A stretch of DNA of 15,841 bases. Origin: Candidatus Eiseniibacteriota bacterium (lineage in GTDB: Bacteria > Eisenbacteria > RBG-16-71-46). Numbering within the stretch: the first letter of the stretch is position 1; each line of letters starts with the position of its first letter. Where the stretch lies: the NCBI GenBank assembly GCA_005893365.1, contig VBPB01000003.1:1-15841 (forward strand). The letters are read 5' to 3'. The position numbers and the translations under genes were made by a program. The notes beneath the pieces are model-generated. The model saw only the letters and a program-made list of their open reading frames with translations. It made no database searches and was not told where the DNA came from. Below, one piece after another: positions 10,214-15,841 of this stretch.

Positions 10214-10263
10214 TTCGCGTCCGCGATCGCACCCGATGGACCGGTCCCGTCTGATCCCGAACC

Positions 10264-10267
10264 AAGG
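10264..10267 (+). promoter_or_regulatory. Ribosome binding site deciding the isomerase start
   Basis: AAGG lies 7 nt upstream of the ATG at 10275. That ATG begins a clear signal peptide, whereas the frame extension back to 10155 carries a 40-residue Arg/Pro-rich stretch without one. Confidence 0.5.
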
Positions 10268-10274
10268 CTCCTCC

Positions 10275-13200
10275 ATGCGCGAAGCCCGCACGCGCGCGCA
10301 CCGCCGCCGCGCGCGCCTCGTCCTGATGCTCGCCCTCGCGGCCACGCTGGCGGCCGTGCTCCCCGGAGCGGCGCAGCCGCCCCCCGGCCGCACGCCCATC
10401 CCGGTCTGGGCTCAACCCAAGCGTCCCCCGACGACGCCCCCCAACCCCAGCCGCGGCGGCCAGACGGCCCCTGCGCCCGGGGCCACCGCCGTCATCCTGC
10501 GCGTCGCCGGCCGCCCGGTCACGCAGCTGGACTTCGACCGCATCGCCACGCCCTACTTCCAGCGGCTCCGGGCCGAGCTGGGCCCGGGCTTCACCGGCGA
10601 CATCGAGAAGATGGCCAACCTGAACGTGCTCGAGGAGCTGATCCGGCGCGAGATCCTGGCGGTCGAATCGCAGCGGGAGAAGATCGAGGCGACGCCGAGC
10701 GAGGTCGACTCGCTCCTCATGCAGGACCCGTTCTTCTCGGTCGACGGGAAGTTCGACCCCGTCCGCTTCAATTCCTTCAAGGTCACGCCGGGGACCAACT
10801 ACCTCCAGGTGCTGCCGCGCATCCGCGAGATGGTCGCGATGAACAAGCTCGACGCGATGCTGCGGCGCCGGTTCACGCCCACGCCGGCGCAGGTGCGCGC
10901 CGAGTGGGCGCGACGCGGCGACCAGGTGCGGCTCGAGATGCTGCCGCTGATGACGCACGACATGTCGCTCGAGCCCGAGGCCAGCGACGCCGAGCGCGAC
11001 CAGTACTACCGGGCGCATCCCGACCAGTTCATGCGCAAGACCCGCCTGCGGCTGCGCTACGCCCGCCTCTCCCTCCCGCCGCCGGGCGACTCCACGCGCG
11101 CCGCCGCGGAGGCGCGGGTGATGAAGCGCGCCGACGCCCTCGCGGACTCGCTGCGGCGCCGGACCCTGCCCGACACCGCGCTGGAGCTCGCCGATTCGGG
11201 TCCGTTCGAGATCCCGGCGCAGTTCATCCCCGGACTCGGCCGCCTGCCCGCGCTCACCGACACGCTCGGCCGCCTCGACGAGGACTCGACGATCCGCGTG
11301 GTCGGCCCCTACGCCATGACCGACGCGGTCATCGTCGGTGCGGTCGCGGGCCGCGAGCCCAAGCACGTGCCGCCGCTGCACGAGGTGCTCGCCGACGTCA
11401 AACGCCGCGCCGATGCCGAGACGCGGCGCCTCGCCAACGAGGCCGACCGCCGCGCCTACTTCGACGCCCACCGCGACCGCTGGCACAGCGTGCGCGCCGT
11501 GCTCACGCGCGTGCGGCTCAGCGCCGCGTCGGTGCCGCTGCCCCCGCCGCCGCCCGCCCCCGAGGTCGAGCGCTGGTACGCCCGGCACGGCCACTCGCTG
11601 TTCGGCGTCTCCGACACCTCCAGGGCCTGGCTGCCGCCGCTCAACGACTCGCTGCGGGCGGTGGTACGCACGCGGCTGAGCGAGGAGCAGCGCGGGCAAC
11701 GCATGGCCGAGGCGCTGGGGCGGGTGGCGGCCGCGATGCGCACGACGCGCGACGTGCGGGCGGCCGCGCGGGCCAACGGGGCCGAGGCCGAGACGCTCTC
11801 GCTGGCCAAGTCCTTCCCCGTGGACACCGTGTTCCGGACCGGTTTCAGCGACTCGGTGCTGGCGACGGCGGCGGCGATGAAGGGCGTGGTCCAGGGGCCG
11901 CGCGCGTTCGGCTCGACCTGGGCGGTGTGGCGCGTGGACGAGGCCGACACGGCGTTCGTGCCCTCCTACGAGTCGGTGCGCGGCGCGTCCGACCAGGCGT
12001 TCGCCGACGACCGGCGCCGCAAGGACGAGGCCGACGGCAAGGCCTACTTCGAGCAGCACCGCGGCGAGTTCAAGACCCCGGTCAAGTACGCGCTCGACTT
12101 CGTCGTGGTCCGCGTGCCGCCGGCCGACTCGGTGCGCATCCCCGCGGCCGAGATCCGGCGCGAGTACGACGCGAACCCCAAGGTCTACCGCCAGGAGGAG
12201 CAGGTCCAGGCCCGGCACATCCTGTTCACCCCCAGCGGCGCGACCCCCGACGCCGACCGCAAGGCCCTCGCCCGCGCCGACTCGCTGCTGGCCGCGATCA
12301 AGAAGGGGGCGGGCGATTTCGCCGAGCTGGCGCGGGAGTTCTCGCAGGAGCCGGGCGCGGCGAGCAGCGGCGGCGACCTGGGCTGGTTCGGGCGCGGCCG
12401 CATGGTCCGCGAGTTCGAGGAGGCCGCCTTCAAGCTCAAGCCGGGCGAGATCAGCCTGGTGGTCAAGACCCAGTTCGGCTACCACATCATCCGTTGCGAG
12501 GGGCGCAAGCCCGCCGGGCTGAGGCCCTTCGACGAGGTACGCGACCAAATCCGCCACCAGCTGGCCCAGGCCCGCGGCGATTCGACCGCCCGGCGCAACG
12601 CGACCACGCTGCGCCGCCGGCTGGCGCTCGCGGCCGACGCCCGCACCATCGCCGCACCCTACGGCGGCGTGATGTCCGCCGGGCCGATCGCGGTCAACGA
12701 GGCGCTGCCCACCGTGGGCTTCATCCCCGGGCTCGCGCAGGCCCTCCCCTCCCTGACCGCGGGCAAGTGGTCGGAGGTGCTGCACACCGGCGCCGGCTAC
12801 GTGCTGGTCCGCCTGCGCGAGAAGCTGCCCGAGCGGCCGGCCAGCTTCGAGGAGGTGACGCCGCAGACCGTGGACGCGATGCGCGCCGCCCAGCGGGCCG
12901 ACCTGCTCGCGCACAAGGTGGCGGCGGTGCGCGCCGGCCTCGCCGCGGGTGCCACGCTCGATTCGCTGGCGCTGCCCTTCGGGGGCCTGCGGGACAGCGG
13001 CTTCCTCTCCCAGTCGTCGGGCTTCGTGCCCACGATCGGCACCGAGCCGCGGGTCCTGGCGAAGGCCTTCGCCCTCAAGCCGGGCGAGACCACCGACACG
13101 CTGCAGGTGGCGGCCGGCGTGGTCTGGCTGCGGCTCGCGGAGCGCAAGTCCGCCGACCCGGCCACCTTCAAGGCCGCCTCGCTCCAGATCGAGAACGAGC

Positions 13201-13328
13201 TGTTCAAGCAGAAATACGACGCGTGGCTCGAAGGGCGCAAGAAGACGGTCACCATCGAGGTGCTGCGCCCCGACCTCAAGGCGGCCCGGGCGCCGATGAC
13301 GAAGGCGGTGGTGACGATGGGCGGGTGA
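10275..13328 (+). CDS. Exported PpiD/SurA-like peptidyl-prolyl cis-trans isomerase with several parvulin-like modules
   Basis: The product is 1017 residues, larger than PpiD (about 620) or SurA (about 430). Basic N-terminus plus hydrophobic core (ARLVLMLALAATLAAVLPG) with cleavage near residue 33, then a proline-rich linker to about 68. Residues 69-225 resemble the SurA_N/PpiD chaperone region (NLNVLEELIRREILAVESQ; FSVDGKFDPVRFNSF). Residues about 255-400 look like a degenerate parvulin fold. Residues 643-742 are a canonical parvulin domain: QARHILF with His648, the SSGGDLGWFGRGRMVREFEE block (697-716), and QFGYHIIRCEG near 733-743. Residues about 790-1000 hold further halves of parvulin-like sequence (AFALKPGETTDTLQV). 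It should assist folding of exported or outer-membrane proteins. The start at 10275 is supported by AAGG and the signal peptide. It is divergent from the kinase; its stop lies one base from the stop of the opposite gene. Confidence 0.93.
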   Translation: MREARTRAHRRRARLVLMLALAATLAAVLPGAAQPPPGRTPIPVWAQPKRPPTTPPNPSRGGQTAPAPGATAVILRVAGRPVTQLDFDRIATPYFQRLRAELGPGFTGDIEKMANLNVLEELIRREILAVESQREKIEATPSEVDSLLMQDPFFSVDGKFDPVRFNSFKVTPGTNYLQVLPRIREMVAMNKLDAMLRRRFTPTPAQVRAEWARRGDQVRLEMLPLMTHDMSLEPEASDAERDQYYRAHPDQFMRKTRLRLRYARLSLPPPGDSTRAAAEARVMKRADALADSLRRRTLPDTALELADSGPFEIPAQFIPGLGRLPALTDTLGRLDEDSTIRVVGPYAMTDAVIVGAVAGREPKHVPPLHEVLADVKRRADAETRRLANEADRRAYFDAHRDRWHSVRAVLTRVRLSAASVPLPPPPPAPEVERWYARHGHSLFGVSDTSRAWLPPLNDSLRAVVRTRLSEEQRGQRMAEALGRVAAAMRTTRDVRAAARANGAEAETLSLAKSFPVDTVFRTGFSDSVLATAAAMKGVVQGPRAFGSTWAVWRVDEADTAFVPSYESVRGASDQAFADDRRRKDEADGKAYFEQHRGEFKTPVKYALDFVVVRVPPADSVRIPAAEIRREYDANPKVYRQEEQVQARHILFTPSGATPDADRKALARADSLLAAIKKGAGDFAELAREFSQEPGAASSGGDLGWFGRGRMVREFEEAAFKLKPGEISLVVKTQFGYHIIRCEGRKPAGLRPFDEVRDQIRHQLAQARGDSTARRNATTLRRRLALAADARTIAAPYGGVMSAGPIAVNEALPTVGFIPGLAQALPSLTAGKWSEVLHTGAGYVLVRLREKLPERPASFEEVTPQTVDAMRAAQRADLLAHKVAAVRAGLAAGATLDSLALPFGGLRDSGFLSQSSGFVPTIGTEPRVLAKAFALKPGETTDTLQVAAGVVWLRLAERKSADPATFKAASLQIENELFKQKYDAWLEGRKKTVTIEVLRPDLKAARAPMTKAVVTMGG

Positions 13329-13329
13329 G

Positions 13330-14430
13330 CTACCGCCCCCGGGCGGCGCGCAGGGCCCGGTCGTAGACCTCGGGCAGGTCCTTGGGTCTGCCCTCGGGCG
13401 TCCACCACCGCGGCGCCTCGCCGTAGATCCACACGTAGTCGTCCGCGGTCTCGAGCGCCTTGCGGACCACGCGCCCGAACGCTTCCGGCGCGAAGTAGTT
13501 CCCCTTCAGGCTGTCGGGGTACCAGCCGAGCCACTTCGGGTTCCGCTGGTCGATCCGGATGCCGAACCCGAACGAGAACACGCGCCGGTACTTGGCCGGG
13601 TCCGCGACCACCGCCAACGCGTCGTGCTTCATCCGCCGATAGTGGGCGGCGAAGCGGGCGGTGTCGCGCTCGCCATAGGACAACTCGTAGCCATCCACCA
13701 GTCGCGTCCCCCCCCGCGCCGCGTCGACCATGCCGTCCAGGAACGGGGCGTAGAGACCATAGGTGCAGTCCCGGAGCGGCTTGTGGTCGTCCGCGGTCTG
13801 CGCGTAGGGCAGGCTGTAGCCGCAGAGCAGGAACACGGTGAGGTCCGGATAGCCCGCCTGGAACGCCTCCATCACCTCGCGGCCCCGCCGCCGCGCCTGC
13901 GCCGCGTACGCCTCCCACGACCGCGTCGCGGCATCGCGCTGCTTCGGGTAATCGAACAGGTCGCCCATGTAGTGCTCGGAGTCGAACGCGATCCCCTTGG
14001 AGCCCCCGCGGCGGGCGACGCTCGCGGCCAGCCGCGCGTTGCTCACGACCGCGCCGAAGTCGTCGAACCAGTCGAGGTCCGCCGGGGTGACGTTGAAGCG
14101 CAGGAAGTTGTACTGGAAGCGCCGGAAGGGCGTGGCCTCGAGATCGGCGAGCGCCGGAGCCAGGTCGGCTTCGGTGAAGGCGTGCCGTCCCCACACCTCC
14201 CAGGTGAACCGCCCGGTGCCGCCACCCGGCTTGGCGTAGGTGATGTTGTAGACGACGCCGTCGAACGGCGTGGCCTCGAGCTCGGCGACATGCTGCCGCA
14301 TGAACGCGGGGTCGGGCTCGTCCCAGCCCATCTCGATCAGGTGTTTCTGCCGGCCGCCCCGCGCCCCCGCCACCATCGCGCACAGGAGGATGACCGCGAG
14401 CAGCACGCTGCGACCGCGACGCTTCGCCAC
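13330..14430 (-). CDS. Exported protein of unrecognised family, possibly a TIM-barrel glycosidase
   Basis: The product is 366 residues from the GTG at 14430. The N-terminus is basic then hydrophobic (MAKRRGRSVLLAVILLCAMV), a signal peptide with likely cleavage near residue 24. The mature sequence alternates beta and alpha segments and carries carboxylate-ended strands typical of TIM-barrel hydrolases: GVVYNITYAK (58-67), KGIAFDSEHY (145-154), TVFLLCGYSL (198-207), LVDGYELSYGERD (244-256), FSFGFGIRIDQR (285-296) and DYVWIYGEAPRWW (331-343). Candidate catalytic acids are Asp150/Glu152, Asp247/Glu250 and Glu338; this assignment is inference from position only. I do not recognise a named family. 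The start is chosen from GAGGAGG just upstream and the signal peptide; the frame extends 35 codons further but without either. It is convergent with the isomerase gene (1-nt gap) and divergent from the second kinase. Confidence 0.8.
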   Translation of the reverse strand: MAKRRGRSVLLAVILLCAMVAGARGGRQKHLIEMGWDEPDPAFMRQHVAELEATPFDGVVYNITYAKPGGGTGRFTWEVWGRHAFTEADLAPALADLEATPFRRFQYNFLRFNVTPADLDWFDDFGAVVSNARLAASVARRGGSKGIAFDSEHYMGDLFDYPKQRDAATRSWEAYAAQARRRGREVMEAFQAGYPDLTVFLLCGYSLPYAQTADDHKPLRDCTYGLYAPFLDGMVDAARGGTRLVDGYELSYGERDTARFAAHYRRMKHDALAVVADPAKYRRVFSFGFGIRIDQRNPKWLGWYPDSLKGNYFAPEAFGRVVRKALETADDYVWIYGEAPRWWTPEGRPKDLPEVYDRALRAARGR

Positions 14431-14434
14431 CGAG

Positions 14435-14441
14435 CCTCCTC
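14435..14441 (-). promoter_or_regulatory. Strong ribosome binding site of the exported-protein gene
   Basis: GAGGAGG on the minus strand, 4 nt from the GTG at 14430. It is the best Shine-Dalgarno match in the window and fixes the start. Confidence 0.65.
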
Positions 14442-14465
14442 TTCGCGACCTCTTGGGACCCGCCG

Positions 14466-14494
14466 AGTCTAGGCCGCCCACGCGCCGTTCCCAA
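14466..14494 (-). promoter_or_regulatory. Sigma-70-type promoter candidate for the exported-protein gene
   Basis: On the minus strand, TTGGGA (14494-14489), a 17-nt spacer and TAGACT (14471-14466) match 4 of 6 bases each to the consensus boxes. Initiation near 14459 leaves a leader of about 29 nt containing GAGGAGG. The -35 box is one arm of a 7-bp inverted repeat (CTTGGGA 14452-14458, TCCCAAG 14489-14495). Confidence 0.45.
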
Positions 14495-14566
14495 GTCCGG
14501 TGTCGGTCAAGGCCGTGGCGCCCCATCCCCGTCATCCGCGCCTGTGCCCCGCCGGCGCGGATGCGT

Positions 14567-14572
14567 TATCTT
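14567..14572 (+). promoter_or_regulatory. Possible -10 element of the second kinase, leaderless arrangement
   Basis: TATCTT ends 9 nt before the ATG at 14582 and no Shine-Dalgarno sequence is present between them, so the transcript may begin at the start codon. No good -35 box is visible at 16-18 nt. The call is weak. Confidence 0.2.
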
Positions 14573-14581
14573 CGCCGCCCC

Positions 14582-15841
14582 ATGCCCCTCGCCCCCGGCA
14601 CGCGCATCGGCCACTATGAGGTCCTCGGCCCGCTCGGCGCGGGCGGCATGGGCGAGGTGTATCGCGCCCGCGACCAGCGGCTGGGGCGGACGGTCGCCAT
14701 CAAGTCGCTGGGCGAGGGATTTGCGGCCGACCCCGAGCGGGTGGCCCGGTTCGAGCGCGAGGCCCGCATCCTGGCCTCGCTCCATCACGCCAACATCGCC
14801 ACCATCTATGGGCTCGAGGAGTCGGGCGGCACGCCCTACCTGGCGCTCGAGTTCGTGGAGGGCGAGACCCTGGCCGACCGCCTGGTCCGCGGCGCGGTCA
14901 CCGTCGCCGAGACGCTGGACTTTGGCGCCCAGGTCGCCTCGGCGCTCGACGCGGCGCACGAGCAGGGGGTGGTCCACCGCGACCTCAAGCCCGGCAACGT
15001 CATGCTCACGCCCGCGGGCGTGGTCAAGGTGCTCGACTTCGGCCTCGCCAAGAACGCGCCGAGCGGCACCGATCCCGCGCCGAGCCAGTCGTTCGTCCCG
15101 ACCCTGACGATGGGCGCCACCGCCGCGGGCGTCATCCTTGGCACCGCCCCGTACATGAGCCCCGAGCAGGCGCGCGGCAAGGCGGTGGACCGCCGCACCG
15201 ACGTGTGGGCGCTGGGCTGCGTGCTCTACGAGTGCCTGACCGGGCGGCGCACGTTCGAGGGCGAGACCACCTCGGACGTCATCGCCCGCATCCTCGAGCG
15301 CGAGCCCGACTACGACGCCCTGCCGGCCTCAGTGCCGCAGCGCCTGCGCGATCTGGTGCGCCGCTGCCTGACCAAGAGCGTCGCCGACCGGCCGCGCGAC
15401 GCGGGCGACCTGCGGCGGGAGCTCCAGTCCATCGCCACGGACCAGTCGTCGCCGCGCGCGACCGCGGAGCGCGCGGCGGGATCGACGCCCTCGGTGGCCG
15501 TGCTCTACTTCGAGAACCTCGGCCAGGACCCCGAGAACGACTACTTCTGCGCCGGCATCACCGAGGACATCCTCACCGACCTCTCCAAGCTCAAGGGCCT
15601 GCGGGTGGCCTCGCGCAACGCGGTGACCAGGTACCGCGGCCAGAGCGCCGACATCCCCGGCGTCGCCCGGGATCTCAACGTCCGCGCCGTGCTCGAAGGG
15701 ACCATCCGGCGCGCCGCCGACCGCGTGCGCATCACCGCCCAGCTCGTCAGCGCCGACGGATTCCATCTCTGGGCCGAGCGCTACGACCGCAAGCTGGACG
15801 ACGTGTTCGCGGTGCAGGAGGAGATCGCCTCCTCGATCGCC
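14582..15841 (+). CDS. Ser/Thr protein kinase with TolB-like domain (3' partial)
   Basis: The frame runs from the ATG at 14582 to the end of the window without a stop; 420 residues are visible. The kinase domain has all key residues: glycine loop GAGGMGEV (19-26), Lys41, Glu60, HRDLKPGN (132-139), DFG (152-154) and SPE (193-195) with a long activation segment rich in Thr/Ser (PTLTMGATAAGVILGTAPYM). The TolB-like module starts near residue 303 (SVAVLYFENLGQDPENDYFC) and is still running at the cut. By analogy with the kinase ending at 7822, TPR repeats probably follow. Motif numbering is the same as in that kinase up to DFG, so the two are paralogues of one architecture with clearly diverged sequences. 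No membrane helix separates kinase from sensor, so it is predicted cytosolic. It is divergent from the exported-protein gene, with 151 nt between them. Confidence 0.93.
   Translation, partial: MPLAPGTRIGHYEVLGPLGAGGMGEVYRARDQRLGRTVAIKSLGEGFAADPERVARFEREARILASLHHANIATIYGLEESGGTPYLALEFVEGETLADRLVRGAVTVAETLDFGAQVASALDAAHEQGVVHRDLKPGNVMLTPAGVVKVLDFGLAKNAPSGTDPAPSQSFVPTLTMGATAAGVILGTAPYMSPEQARGKAVDRRTDVWALGCVLYECLTGRRTFEGETTSDVIARILEREPDYDALPASVPQRLRDLVRRCLTKSVADRPRDAGDLRRELQSIATDQSSPRATAERAAGSTPSVAVLYFENLGQDPENDYFCAGITEDILTDLSKLKGLRVASRNAVTRYRGQSADIPGVARDLNVRAVLEGTIRRAADRVRITAQLVSADGFHLWAERYDRKLDDVFAVQEEIASSIA

Noticed and set aside
10155..10274. 40-codon N-terminal extension of the isomerase
   Set aside because: It would put an Arg/Pro-rich stretch before the signal peptide and overlap the promoter candidate; AAGG and the signal peptide fit the ATG at 10275.
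10152..12914. A 920-codon open frame on the minus strand opposite the isomerase gene
   Set aside because: It is the antisense shadow of a GC-rich gene: composition is dominated by Arg, Gly, His, Val and Leu with no domain signature, while the plus frame has a clear signal peptide and parvulin domain.
14431..14535. 35-codon extension of the minus-strand exported protein
   Set aside because: It covers the promoter-like boxes and the strong GAGGAGG site; the signal peptide begins at the GTG at 14430.
14544..15107. A 187-codon plus-strand frame overlapping the second kinase
   Set aside because: It is out of frame with the kinase motifs, which read cleanly from the ATG at 14582.

Overview
The window is very GC-rich, densely packed DNA from a Gram-negative-type bacterium. 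It has no rRNA, tRNA, mobile element or CRISPR array. The lineage most consistent with it is Candidatus Eisenbacteria or a neighbouring FCB/Gemmatimonadota-type group. Three things point there: secreted proteins with dockerin-like, cohesin-like and FlgD-type Ig-like modules; Ser/Thr kinases fused to a TolB-like domain and TPR repeats; and large multi-domain parvulin proteins. This placement is inference from protein style, not from a marker gene.

Layout. (1) Bases 1-2387, + strand: the 3' part of a large secreted modular protein, beginning inside a 222-bp tandem repeat array, followed 6 nt later by a small secreted cohesin-like protein. (2) Bases 2407-5440, - strand: a sugar-type ABC importer (binding protein, MalF-like permease, MalG-like permease, in transcription order) with no ATPase gene. 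(3) Bases 5567-7825, - strand: a small membrane-anchored DUF4760-like protein and a polytopic GT-C-type glycosyltransferase-like protein. (4) Bases 7822-10137, - strand: a soluble kinase/TolB-like/TPR protein that overlaps the glycosyltransferase-like gene by 4 nt. (5) Bases 10275-13328, + strand: a 1017-residue exported PpiD/SurA-like peptidyl-prolyl isomerase, divergent from the kinase. (6) Bases 13330-14430, - strand: an exported protein of unrecognised family, possibly a TIM-barrel glycosidase, whose stop lies one base from the isomerase stop. (7) Bases 14582-15841, + strand: a second kinase/TolB-like protein, cut by the window end.

How it works together. The six minus-strand genes from 10137 down to 2407 lie head to tail with gaps of 126 nt or less and two 4-nt overlaps, so they could form one long transcription unit or two. 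The import genes suggest uptake of a di- or oligosaccharide. The kinases are probably cytosolic regulators. The isomerase serves folding of exported proteins such as the modular surface protein.

The most notable points are the apparent non-canonical CTG start of the glycosyltransferase-like gene, overlapping the kinase stop; the near-identical repeat units, which differ only at synonymous sites; a probable internal deletion in the small cohesin-like protein; and two similar promoter-like signals in front of the exported-protein genes. I did not find a clearly new multi-gene system. The best candidate for unexplored biology is the coupled kinase plus membrane-glycosyltransferase pair.
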